Below are positions 34,552 to 42,898 of a stretch of 64,000 nucleotides of DNA, one piece after another. A model generated the notes under the pieces. The model searched no databases. It had not been told where the DNA came from and saw nothing but the letters and a program-made list of their open reading frames with translations. The position numbers and the translations under genes were made by a program. Origin of the DNA: DASQZK01 sp963809925 (GTDB lineage Bacteria; Bacteroidota; Bacteroidia; Bacteroidales; GCA-2748055). Each line of letters starts with the position of its first letter. Position 1 is the stretch's first letter. Where the stretch lies: contig CAWELH010000005.1 of assembly GCA_963809925.1 (NCBI GenBank), positions 124,001 through 188,000 on the forward strand. Reading direction: 5' to 3'.

Positions 34552-35836
34552 ATGAAAAGAATTGCATTTAAAACACTTGGATGTCGGTTAAATCAGTATG
34601 AAACCGATGCGTTGGTTTCACAGTTTCACCATGCTGGCTACAAGATTGTGAATTTCGGTGAAGAATCCGATGTGACGGTGATCAATACCTGCACGGTTAC
34701 CAACCAGAGTGATCAGAAATCAAGAAACTACATCAACCAGGCATCCGGTCACAATCCCTCAGGTATCCTGGTCGTAGCCGGATGTATGGTAAATCACCGC
34801 CGGGAAGACCTGGAAAAACAGGATAGGATCACATATGTTATTGAGAATGAGCATAAAAATAATATTTTCTCCCTGATCGACAGTCATTTTAAGGGGGAAA
34901 TTATGCATCCGTCAGCGTTACCAGGAAATGTATTCGGTTTTGAAACCGTCGAAAAAAGTTTTCATACCCGTACTTCAATTAAAGTACAGGATGGCTGCGA
35001 CAATTTCTGCACGTTTTGTATCATCCCACAAGTCAGGGGTCGCGCCGTGAGCCGTCCCGTGAACGAAATCGTAGAAAATGTCAGACGAGTCACCGCGAAC
35101 GGATTTAAAGAAATCGTGATCACCGGTGTGAATATTGGCAGGTATGACTACGAAGGATTTCGATTTGAAGATGTTCTGGAGAAAATTCTCAATGTAGAAG
35201 GTGATTTCCGTGTCAGAATATCTTCCATAGAACCCGATGGTTTCAGTGAACGATTCCCGGAGCTTTTCAGCCATCCCAAACTGGTACCGCACCTTCATCT
35301 CTGCCTTCAGAGCGGATCCGCGAAAATCCTGATGCAGATGCGAAGAATGTACACAGTACGCTCGTATATGGACATCCTGGAAAAATTCAAAATTCTGTAT
35401 CCCGGTTTTAATTTTACAACGGATATTATCGTAGGTTTCCCCGGAGAAACGGAAGATGACTTTTCGAAAACCTGCGGGTTAGCGGAAGAAGCAGGTTTCA
35501 GCCATATTCACACCTTCCGCTATTCGAAAAGGACCAGCAACACGGGCAGCACGAATGCAGGATCAGATTCCTGAAAAAGTTAAGGCTGAACGCAGTGAAA
35601 TCATACGGTCGATATCTGACAGGAACAAGGAAAAGTACTTTGCATCGATGCTGGGAAAGGTACAGAGAGTACTTGTCGAAAAACCCGACGTTAACGGGTA
35701 TGCAAAGGGTTACGGCGAGCATTACATCCCTGTGATCGTTCCCGGTCTCGTTGCAGTTCAAAACCAGTTTATCAATACCAGGCTGTCATCCATCTCAGAG
35801 GATGACCCTTCAGAAGTAATCGCAGATGCAATTTAA
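34552..35836 (+). pseudogene. mtaB: tRNA methylthiotransferase MtaB, interrupted by a one-base frameshift
   Basis: The first frame (34552-35574) encodes the N-terminal and radical-SAM parts of MtaB (threonylcarbamoyl-A37 methylthiotransferase): TLGCRLNQYET, VINTCTVTNQSDQKSRN, VAGCM, and DGCDNFCTFCIIPQVRG. After HIHTFRYSKR it runs out of frame into an unrelated tail and stop. Adding one base to the register, by skipping the A at 35533, restores PATRAARMQDQIPEKVKAE, which matches the normal family continuation and runs to the stop at 35834-35836. So a single extra base breaks the gene, and the C-terminal TRAM part (about 100 residues) is in the other frame. A sequencing or assembly error, a real mutation, or +1 frameshifting are all possible. 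Confidence 0.85.
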
Positions 35837-36174
35837 GATTCCGCTCTCCAATTCTCTGATCAATCGTGATAAGGAAACAGGCTGATGTACATCATAAATT
35901 ACCAGAATGAAATTACAGGGATATGTGTTGTCAGCTCATTTTCTTCCGGTGGTTGCCGTTGCGTGAGAATCGTCTGAATCACCCTGGCTCTCATCCATAA
36001 ATACTGGAGTAACAAATATTTATAATAAACATTCCCTCATCTCAACCGTTAACTTTTCATATCGAAAAGATGTTTAATAGGATAAATGTTTTATTTTTGG
36101 CCGTACCTAATCCGGATATTCCTGTGGAGTTATATGCCGGAATACTTCAGAAAAATTTCGACGAATGACGAAAA
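35837..36174 (+). other. Intergenic region upstream of the DAK2-DegV gene
   Basis: A 338-nt gap with no gene. Two tiny ORFs (about 30 codons, near 35884 and 36070) show no coding character, and the second would contain the promoter box. Only the TATTTTTG box at 36092-36099 stands out. Confidence 0.5.
36092..36099 (+). promoter_or_regulatory. Bacteroidota -7 box (TATTTTTG) for the DAK2-DegV gene
   Basis: Matches TAnnTTTG and lies 75 nt before the ATG at 36175. A weak TGTTTA near 36071 is at about the right place for a -33 element but departs from TTTG. Confidence 0.4.
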
Positions 36175-37965
36175 ATGGTAAAATTACCAGCATCAGCGGA
36201 AATCTGTATTACAGAATTTTTCATTGCCGGTGCCAATAAAATCCTTGAAAATCAGAAAGTTCTAAATCAAATCAATGTCTTTCCTGTTCCCGATGCCGAT
36301 ACAGGGACGAATTTGGCATCCACCTGTCGCTTTATTATTGATAATGTAAGACCTGACGATTCATTCAAGGTTACCGCCGATGCCATTGCTGTTGCAGCTC
36401 TGAACGGCGCCAGGGGTAACTCAGGTGTCATCTTTGCCCAATTCCTGTATGGCATGAGCGTGGAATCGGGCGACCAATCGCACCTGAGTATTCATGACTT
36501 TGCCGAGGCTCTCAGAAAATCCGTAGCCTATGTTTATGAAGCCATTGCTAATCCTGTTGAAGGAACGATGTTGACCGTAATACGAAAATGGGCCGATTTC
36601 ATCTATTCACAGAAAGATATTATCGATGATTTTTCAAGGCTTTTTGCACGTGCCTATGAGATTGCAATAAACGCGCTTGCTGAGACCACAAAAATGTTGA
36701 AGGTGCTTGCCCTGGCTAATGTTGTCGATGCGGGTGCAAAGGGATTTGTGCTCTTTCTCGAGGGTGTACTTGAAGGCATGCTGAAAAAAACGCTCAAAAA
36801 ACAGATCTTAGTTTCTACAAATCTCATCGAAGATGCTCCGTTTAAGAGTATCTCACACGATGACGTTCATTTCCGGTATTGTACGGAGGCAATCATAAGA
36901 GGTGAGAATATTGATAAGCAGGCGATGAAAGAAGAAGTAAACACCCTAGGGGACTCCCTTGTCATTGCGGGTTCCCCGGCTATCATCCGACTGCATATTC
37001 ATACCGATACTCCTCCTGTCCTGTTCGAAAAACTTGAAAAATACGGCACCATTACCTTCCAGAAAGCTGATGACATGGTAAGACAGAATGAAGTTGCCAG
37101 TGCGCGGAAATGGAACATCGCCCTCGTTACGGATTCTACTTGTGATCTTCCCGAATCGATCACCGCCTTCTACCAGATCCAGACCGTACCCCTGAACATC
37201 CATTTTGGTGAAACCCAGTATATCGACAAAATTACACTTCAACCCGGGAGATTCTTCAGAATGCTCGAGGATGTGGCGCAATACCCAACCACTTCACAGC
37301 CGAATGAAAGCGCTTTCCTCAACATGTTCTCTCACCTTGCCAGCCATTACGATTCCATCATCGCTGTTCACCTATCAGAGAAATTCAGCGGGACATTGCG
37401 CAACAGCAGAAATGCTGCCGAAAAGATCTCAAAGGAAATGAAAACGAAGATTACGGTACTTGATTCCCGACAGATTTCGGGTGCCCTTGGATTGCTTGCA
37501 TACCGCATTGCACTAGCTATAAAAGACGGTGTCGACCATGATACGATCGTACGTCGCTTCCCTGAATGGCGCGACAATACAAAGGTTTACGTCAGTGTCA
37601 AGAACCTTAGATATCTCGTGAGAAGTGGCAGGGTGAGCCCGTTGAAAGGAAGAATAGCACATCTTCTGAATATAAAACCCATTGTTTCGATAACCACTGA
37701 AGGTGGCACAGAACTTTTCGACAAGGCATTCAGCCAGCGTGCGAACATGAGAAAGGTCATGAAGCATGTCCGGGATTTTCTTGAAAACAGATCCCTGGAC
37801 GAATATATCCTTCTGCATGCAGACGATGAGGAAGCAACCAGGTGGTTCGGGAAGGAGATGTTGGCGCTCACAGGCAAAGAGCCCCTGGGCGTAATAAACA
37901 TTTCTCCGGTTATTGGACTGCATGCCGGAAAAGGTTGTGTTGCCCTCGCTCTTAATGTAAAGTAA
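36175..37965 (+). CDS. DAK2-DegV fusion, FakA-FakB-like
   Basis: A 596-aa fusion. The N-terminal part is a DhaL/DAK2 kinase domain like that of FakA: NVFPVPDADTGTNL (Asp 40, Asp 42, Asn 46 in the ATP/Mg site) and NGARGNSGVIFAQFLYG. A small middle domain (RLHIHTDTPPVLFEKLEKYG) corresponds to the FakA middle region. From about residue 313 a DegV/FakB fatty-acid-binding domain begins: IALVTDSTCDLPE, TSQPNESAF, AVHLSEKFSGTLRNSRNAA. In Firmicutes FakA and FakB are separate and together phosphorylate free fatty acids. Here kinase and lipid carrier appear in one chain. The first in-frame ATG after the stop at 36166-36168 is at 36175, so the start is secure. Physiological substrate is inferred. Confidence 0.85.
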   Translation: MVKLPASAEICITEFFIAGANKILENQKVLNQINVFPVPDADTGTNLASTCRFIIDNVRPDDSFKVTADAIAVAALNGARGNSGVIFAQFLYGMSVESGDQSHLSIHDFAEALRKSVAYVYEAIANPVEGTMLTVIRKWADFIYSQKDIIDDFSRLFARAYEIAINALAETTKMLKVLALANVVDAGAKGFVLFLEGVLEGMLKKTLKKQILVSTNLIEDAPFKSISHDDVHFRYCTEAIIRGENIDKQAMKEEVNTLGDSLVIAGSPAIIRLHIHTDTPPVLFEKLEKYGTITFQKADDMVRQNEVASARKWNIALVTDSTCDLPESITAFYQIQTVPLNIHFGETQYIDKITLQPGRFFRMLEDVAQYPTTSQPNESAFLNMFSHLASHYDSIIAVHLSEKFSGTLRNSRNAAEKISKEMKTKITVLDSRQISGALGLLAYRIALAIKDGVDHDTIVRRFPEWRDNTKVYVSVKNLRYLVRSGRVSPLKGRIAHLLNIKPIVSITTEGGTELFDKAFSQRANMRKVMKHVRDFLENRSLDEYILLHADDEEATRWFGKEMLALTGKEPLGVINISPVIGLHAGKGCVALALNVK

Positions 37966-37969
37966 TACT

Positions 37970-38746
37970 ATGTGGGATGCGCTTGTGATATCAGGACTTG
38001 CCGTTTTAGGCTATATGATGATCTTCTATTTGCTGGCACAGATCATTAGCAATAATTCTATTGTTGATGTTGGATGGGGTCCGGGTTTTGCCCTTATCAC
38101 ACTGGTTCTTGCTGCCAGAAGTCCGGGCTTGTCCGACCAGGCAAAAGTTCTGTTAGCCCTTACCATTCTCTGGGCATTTCGCCTTGCAGTCCATGTTTTT
38201 ATGAGAAACAAGGGTAAATCGGAAGATTTTCGATACGCGGCATGGCGACGTGAATGGGGCAGGAAAGCGCCTGTCATTGCTTTCTTCAGAGTTTTTATGC
38301 TGCAGGGTTTCATCATGCTCATTGTGGCATTGCCCCTCATCCATGCATTTGCTGTAAAGACAATCGAGTTGACGCTGTGGAATTATACAGGCATCCTTAT
38401 TTTTTGTGTGGGATTCCTTTTTGAAGTAATCGCCGATTACCAGCTATCAGCCTTTAAAAGAATTCCTGAAAACAGAGGCAGGGTACTTACCGGAGGACTC
38501 TGGAAGTATAGCCGGCATCCGAACTACTTCGGAGAAGCCCTGGTTTGGTGGGGCCTCTGGATCATAAGTGCCGGAAGTAGTGGGTGGTATTATACGATTA
38601 TCAGCCCGGTTCTGATTACACTGTTGCTCCGCTATGTTTCAGGTGTCCCGATGCTGGAAAAGAAGTACGGGGCAAATCCTGAATTCGTCAGTTATGCCCT
38701 ACGTACTCCAGTCTTCATTCCACTAATCGGGAAAAAAGGACTATGA
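37970..38746 (+). CDS. DUF1295 membrane protein (steroid 5-alpha-reductase-like)
   Basis: A 258-aa integral membrane protein with about 6-7 hydrophobic segments and the DUF1295 signature WKYSRHPNYFGEALVWWG near residues 178-195. This is the isoprenylcysteine-methyltransferase/5-alpha-reductase-like motif, with the conserved RHPNY. Members reduce or modify unsaturated lipids and sterol-like compounds using NADPH or SAM; the exact reaction is unknown. It starts 4 nt after the DAK2-DegV stop, so the two are co-transcribed. That suggests a shared role in lipid turnover (inference). Confidence 0.85.
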   Translation: MWDALVISGLAVLGYMMIFYLLAQIISNNSIVDVGWGPGFALITLVLAARSPGLSDQAKVLLALTILWAFRLAVHVFMRNKGKSEDFRYAAWRREWGRKAPVIAFFRVFMLQGFIMLIVALPLIHAFAVKTIELTLWNYTGILIFCVGFLFEVIADYQLSAFKRIPENRGRVLTGGLWKYSRHPNYFGEALVWWGLWIISAGSSGWYYTIISPVLITLLLRYVSGVPMLEKKYGANPEFVSYALRTPVFIPLIGKKGL

Positions 38747-38879
38747 ATGTCCTGTATCCTATTCTCTGTCAGAATACCCCGATCAACACGAAAAAGTAGC
38801 ACACTGCCGTTGTACTATCTTCGGGAACTTTTCTATATACATTCTCAGGTTAGCTATTCTCTTAGAGCGATAAATATGT

Positions 38880-39605
38880 CTATTTATGCGAAATATGACC
38901 TGCACTTGAACTTTCCTGCCGACGGATTTCGGGATCACCTTTATAATGGATTGATCCGGCACTACTTGCAGAGGCCGAAAGTTCGCCGGTCACGTGAATG
39001 TTCATGTCCCCTGCACTTGAAGCATCAACATCGCAATTGATTGTCTGTAGCTCATCGGCATTCAGATGGCCTGCACTGCTGACCTGGGCCTTCATCTCTT
39101 CGGCTTTGCCACTCAGATTTGCTTTGCCACTTGAGCTGACGTTTACATCTACTGACTGAGCATCAAAGTCGAGGTCGAGATCTGCCGCACTGCTTACATC
39201 AATTTGGAGTCTGTCGGTAGTTAGCTTGTTTTCCCCTTTCAAATGCGCGGCACTGGAAACTCTAATCTCCTTCAGGCTGCCGGAATTGACGTATATATCT
39301 TTTGATTTCGCATTCCGTATGGACCTTTCAGACCTGATCTTCAATAAGCCGCCATCTACTTCGGTCCGAATGTATTCCTGCAGGTTTTCATCGGCAACTA
39401 CCTCAATGTCACCACTAGCTTCGCCAAACTGTACAATGACATTCAGTCCTGTGGCAGCTTCAATGGCATCGAAAGAACCGATGCTTCTTTTTTCAGTAAC
39501 GACATTTCCGTTTCCTGTAACGGAATTATTTAACACTTCGATGCAGGAGGACAGAAACATAACCGAAGAAAACAAAAACAACAGTAGTGCAGTGTATTTT
39601 CTCAT
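38880..39605 (-). CDS. Head-GIN domain (DUF2807) lipoprotein
   Basis: A 241-aa lipoprotein (lipobox LSSC, Cys 21) with the GIN-domain opening GNGNVVTEKRSIGSFDAIEA. The second half is a regular repeat: VSSAA, VSSAA, VSSSG, VSSAG, ASSAG, ASSAG and SSSAG occur at residues 116, 137, 156, 175, 195, 213 and 232. This is one rung every 18-21 residues, as expected for a right-handed beta-helix. Such proteins are surface or periplasmic and of unknown function, sometimes called adhesin-like. It is alone on the minus strand between the DUF1295 gene and the CheY-like gene. Confidence 0.9.
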   Translation of the reverse strand: MRKYTALLLFLFSSVMFLSSCIEVLNNSVTGNGNVVTEKRSIGSFDAIEAATGLNVIVQFGEASGDIEVVADENLQEYIRTEVDGGLLKIRSERSIRNAKSKDIYVNSGSLKEIRVSSAAHLKGENKLTTDRLQIDVSSAADLDLDFDAQSVDVNVSSSGKANLSGKAEEMKAQVSSAGHLNADELQTINCDVDASSAGDMNIHVTGELSASASSAGSIHYKGDPEIRRQESSSAGHISHK

Positions 39606-40045
39606 GATTTGTGGGGTTTAGTATTTCCGTACAAATTATTAAAAATGGATTGCTTCACCTAACTATCTGTTTAAAAACAATTGAAAAAAAACGTTTCTGT
39701 AGCAAATTCAAAATAAAAATTTGTATATATTTGATATAGCATCGTCGAGGATGCAAAAAAAGGATAATAAAGGATTAAACTAAAATGCCCGGATTGTGGA
39801 ATCGTGAGATGAACCCACTTTTTGGTTGTACTGAGAATGATATGTGTGGTATTTATTTGTAATATTCTGATTATCAGACGAATGAGCTTTTTTGTTTTGT
39901 GAAGGAAACCCGATACCCAACGTGCTCTGTCTGATTGATCAGCATTTACCCTTTCCTTTCAAATCTTTTTCATCCTCCTGATTGCTAATGCTTTTTAAGC
40001 GTCCTGACAGCATGGAGAAAAAGAATTTGAACTAAATACCACCTG
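39606..40045. other. 440-nt intergenic region, possible small transcript
   Basis: No convincing gene. It has a TATATTTG box (39726-39733, plus strand), then a short inverted repeat GCATC-GTCGAG-GATGC (39739-39754). Two very short ORFs follow (39751-39783, 10 codons; 39785-39862, 25 codons). Next come a TCTGA-TTA-TCAGA hairpin (about 39866-39878) and a T-rich stretch near 39888-39897. A short RNA or leader for the CheY-like gene is conceivable, but the evidence is weak. Confidence 0.35.
39726..39733 (+). promoter_or_regulatory. Bacteroidota -7 box (TATATTTG) in the 39606-40045 gap
   Basis: An exact TAnnTTTG match. The next gene on the strand (40046) is over 300 nt away, an unusually long leader, so it may serve a short transcript instead. 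Confidence 0.35.
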
Positions 40046-40426
40046 ATGAAAAATGAGACCCAAAAAATCCTCGTCGTTGAAGACGATGAAGCCAGCCGTG
40101 AATTTTTATCCGAAGTCATCGAAAATCTTGGTTACGAATTTATCACTGCACAAAACGGAAGTGAAGCCAAAGAATTTTTCCGCCTTCACCTTCCGGACCT
40201 TGTCCTTCTTGATATCCGGTTACCGGATATCAACGGAATCGAAGTACTTAAATATATTAAGAGTATCTCCTCCGACACCCCGGTTATAGCGCAAACAGCC
40301 TTTGCAATGGAAAAGGAAAGGGAGGCTTTCATGGCGATGGGATTCGATGGCTACATTTCCAAGCCCATCAGGCCAGATGTTCTGGCTGACACAATCAAGT
40401 CATATATGAAGCAAAGTTCAGTGTAA
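40046..40426 (+). CDS. Stand-alone response-regulator receiver protein (CheY-like)
   Basis: A 126-aa single receiver domain: acidic pair EDDE near the N-terminus, phospho-acceptor Asp in DLVLLDIRLPDING, Thr in IAQTAFAM, and Lys in GYISKPIRPD. No output domain is present, so it acts by protein contact, in a phosphorelay or as part of a hybrid histidine-kinase pathway. No kinase is nearby. The ATG at 40046 places the first strand as expected. It is convergent with rlmI. Confidence 0.93.
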   Translation: MKNETQKILVVEDDEASREFLSEVIENLGYEFITAQNGSEAKEFFRLHLPDLVLLDIRLPDINGIEVLKYIKSISSDTPVIAQTAFAMEKEREAFMAMGFDGYISKPIRPDVLADTIKSYMKQSSV

Positions 40427-40468
40427 ACAAATTCAGCATCAAATATCCAGGTAAGCACAGACTACAGA

Positions 40469-41659
40469 TCAGCTTTCATTATCCACTCTCAGTACCAGAC
40501 CTTTCAGATATTCTCCTTCGGGATGGTAAATGCTCACCGGATGGTCAGCCGGCTGTGACATTTGGTGAAGTATTCTGACTTGCCTGCCTGTATTAGCAGC
40601 TGCAGCGAAGACACTTTTTCTGAAATTTTCTCTGCTAACTACCTGCGAACAGCTGAAGGTGAAGATGATCCCACCCGGAGCGATGAGTTCAATTGCGCGT
40701 CGATTAAGATTTTTGTACCCCTGAAGAGCATTGCCCAGAACATTCTGATGCTTGGCAAAGGCAGGCGGATCGAGGATCATCAGGTTGTACGGCTCTTTGC
40801 TCTGTCTGAAGAATTCAAAAGCATCTGTGGCAAATGCGTTATGCGGGGCATCGCTGAAATTCAATCCGACATTCTTGTCGGCCAGTTTCACCGCCTTTTC
40901 CGATGCATCAACAGTATGAACCAGTTTCGCGCCTCCCGCCAGGGCATAAACAGAAAATCCTCCGGTATAGCCGAACATATTCAGGACTTTTTTCCCTGAG
41001 GAATACCGGCTCAGCAACAATCTGTTTTCACGCTGATCGATGAAAAACCCTGTCTTTTGGCCATCTTTCCAGTCAATGGAAAAACGGTGTCCGTTTTCCA
41101 TCACTTCACTTTCCATAACACCACCGCTGAGGTAACCGTCAACAGGTTCAAGCCCCGATTTGAAAGGCAAGGAAGATGCACTCTTGTCATATACAGCACG
41201 GACGGGCTTCCCAGGGAGTGCCAACAATGCCTCCACAAGAAAATTACGGCTCTGATACATCCCTGCCGAGTGTGCCTGAAATACGGCGGTGCCATTATAG
41301 AAATCAATGATCAGGCCCGGGAGGCCGTCACCTTCCCCGTTCACGAGCCGGAAAACATTGGTATGCTCAGAACCGGCAAGACCAGCTTCAACCCTCAGTT
41401 CCCAGGCATTAAGTATCCGCTTGCTCCAAAAAGGCTGGTCAAATGTCGACGGCTTAAAGCTGAGTATCCGCACCGCAATGGAACTTTTCTGATAATGGCC
41501 TGCAGCGAGAAATTCACCCTTGCTGTCAAGAATATCCACCAGCTCCCCTTCCAAAGGATCTCCGGAGATATCCCTGATAGCGCCTGAAAAAACCCATGGA
41601 TGATATCGTTTCAGAGAGGATTCCTTCCCCGGTTTCAGCGTGACATTAGTTCTTCCCAT
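40469..41659 (-). CDS. rlmI: 23S rRNA methyltransferase, RlmI family
   Basis: A 396-aa class I SAM-dependent rRNA methyltransferase. The N-terminal PUA domain shows LKPGKESSLKRYHPWVFSGAI and EGELVDILDSKGEFLAAG. The Rossmann domain has LNMFGYTGGFSVYALAGGAK (SAM-binding) and DASEKAVKLADKN, and the catalytic motif region is MILDPPAFAKHQ, followed by FSCSQVVS. It would methylate cytosine 1962 of 23S rRNA (E. coli numbering). Its start overlaps the exonuclease gene by 14 nt, so the two are co-transcribed. Confidence 0.9.
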   Translation of the reverse strand: MGRTNVTLKPGKESSLKRYHPWVFSGAIRDISGDPLEGELVDILDSKGEFLAAGHYQKSSIAVRILSFKPSTFDQPFWSKRILNAWELRVEAGLAGSEHTNVFRLVNGEGDGLPGLIIDFYNGTAVFQAHSAGMYQSRNFLVEALLALPGKPVRAVYDKSASSLPFKSGLEPVDGYLSGGVMESEVMENGHRFSIDWKDGQKTGFFIDQRENRLLLSRYSSGKKVLNMFGYTGGFSVYALAGGAKLVHTVDASEKAVKLADKNVGLNFSDAPHNAFATDAFEFFRQSKEPYNLMILDPPAFAKHQNVLGNALQGYKNLNRRAIELIAPGGIIFTFSCSQVVSRENFRKSVFAAAANTGRQVRILHQMSQPADHPVSIYHPEGEYLKGLVLRVDNES

Positions 41660-42242
41660 AATTATTAACAGATTTCTTCAGTGTGTTGTAAATCTCGAGA
41701 CATGACCAGGCATCGGTAGCCGCATAAATAATCTGACCTTCATTCAGAACTTCGGCTTCCCAGTTTGAAAGCTGTTGCGTTTTGGATATGCGTATTCCGA
41801 GGACGATGGCGGTAAGTTTCCGAAGACTGTTGCTTTCAATACGGAACTGATCGGAATATTCCTGAAGATCGATAAAACCACCTGGTTTGAATCGGTGCAC
41901 CATTTGAAGTTTGCCAATGTCATCACGTAGTGCTACGCCTACTTTACGGACATTCTCATTCTCGAGAAAAGCGATAAATGATGGCATAAAACCGGTATAG
42001 AGGGTACGGATGAGGTATACTTCTTCGCCTGTGGCAATTTGAACCAGCGATACCTGATTTACTTTACCTTTTTTGAAGCTGGGTTTCGTCTCCGTATCGA
42101 AGCCGACCGTTTCAAATGTCCCGATTTTACGCATTACACTGTCAACATCAGCAGGATTATCAACGATCCAGATTTTGCCTGAGTAGGCACCGGGTTTCAA
42201 TTGGTTAATCTCCTCCTTACTGATGTCATTGTTATAAATCAC
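41646..42242 (-). CDS. 3'-5' exonuclease domain protein (RNase D/DnaQ-like)
   Basis: A DEDDy-type exonuclease: FDTETKPSF supplies the first Asp-Glu pair, VGVALRDDIGKL the second Asp, and YAATDAWSCLEIY the final TyrxxxAsp motif. The start chosen is the GTG at 42242. It yields MIYNNDISKEEINQL, a normal N-terminus for the family, and is preceded by GGAGGGG at the right distance (42246-42252). Upstream ATG codons (42287 and 42356) would add 15 or 38 residues overlapping the DUF5063 frame. The 198-aa product lacks an HRDC domain. It overlaps both neighbours. The substrate is DNA or RNA 3' ends; which one is unknown. Confidence 0.8.
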   Translation of the reverse strand: MIYNNDISKEEINQLKPGAYSGKIWIVDNPADVDSVMRKIGTFETVGFDTETKPSFKKGKVNQVSLVQIATGEEVYLIRTLYTGFMPSFIAFLENENVRKVGVALRDDIGKLQMVHRFKPGGFIDLQEYSDQFRIESNSLRKLTAIVLGIRISKTQQLSNWEAEVLNEGQIIYAATDAWSCLEIYNTLKKSVNNYGKN

Positions 42243-42867
42243 CTTCCCCTCCGAGATCTTTTTGTCGTTTTGAGATGAACCATTCATCCGTGTTAATTTC
42301 CTTCCCAACATTTTTTTCTTCCCATTCCTGATCCATCCGCTCAAGCGTATCATCATCCTTCATCAATATCTGATGCAGGGCCAAGGAGACCCTGAGTGAC
42401 TTCTTCCCCCAATAGATCTCGAAATTCATTCTGCACTCCCATAGTGCATCATTCATGATCTCTTCTGTGCCGTTACTGTACAATTCAACAAAATCACCGA
42501 TATCCTGGTAAATATCAGCAAGGTCTTCTGAGATTTCACGACTGATCAACTCCATCCTGTCATATTCTTCATCTTCAGGAATATCAAGGTACTCATTTTG
42601 TGAACCCATGACAGACAATATGTTCTGATAAACTTTTGACCATTCTTCCTCACCAACGAATTTTTCGTTTCCTCCATCATACACAGGCTCTCCGGCGGGT
42701 ATAGAAAGCATCGATGAGTACAGGGCAGGAAGCATCCGAAGCAACTCAGCCACGAATGACTTTCTGTCTGATTCTGTGCCTTCGTGGAGAAATCCCCTGA
42801 AATGACCTGCAAGTCTGACGAAATTCAGAACTTCAGAGGAATAGACTAAATCATGCAATTGTCCCAT
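42232..42867 (-). CDS. DUF5063 protein
   Basis: A 211-aa acidic, helical protein of the DUF5063 family, found broadly in Bacteroidota. The N-terminus LVYSSEVLNFVRLAGHFRGF and the segment MELISREISEDLADIYQDIG are typical. There is no signal peptide and no recognisable catalytic motif. Its 3' end overlaps the exonuclease start by 11 nt, so it heads the operon DUF5063-exonuclease-rlmI. Function is unknown. Confidence 0.85.
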   Translation of the reverse strand: MGQLHDLVYSSEVLNFVRLAGHFRGFLHEGTESDRKSFVAELLRMLPALYSSMLSIPAGEPVYDGGNEKFVGEEEWSKVYQNILSVMGSQNEYLDIPEDEEYDRMELISREISEDLADIYQDIGDFVELYSNGTEEIMNDALWECRMNFEIYWGKKSLRVSLALHQILMKDDDTLERMDQEWEEKNVGKEINTDEWFISKRQKDLGGEGDL

Positions 42868-42898
42868 CGTCAGAGTAAATAATCAGTAAAGTTACAAA

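Noticed and set aside
36070..36168. 32-codon ORF before the DAK2-DegV gene
   Set aside because: It would contain the promoter box of that gene and shows no coding character.
38747..39040. 97-codon plus-strand ORF between DUF1295 and the head-GIN gene
   Set aside because: It runs into the opposite-strand lipoprotein gene and its sequence is antisense shadow.
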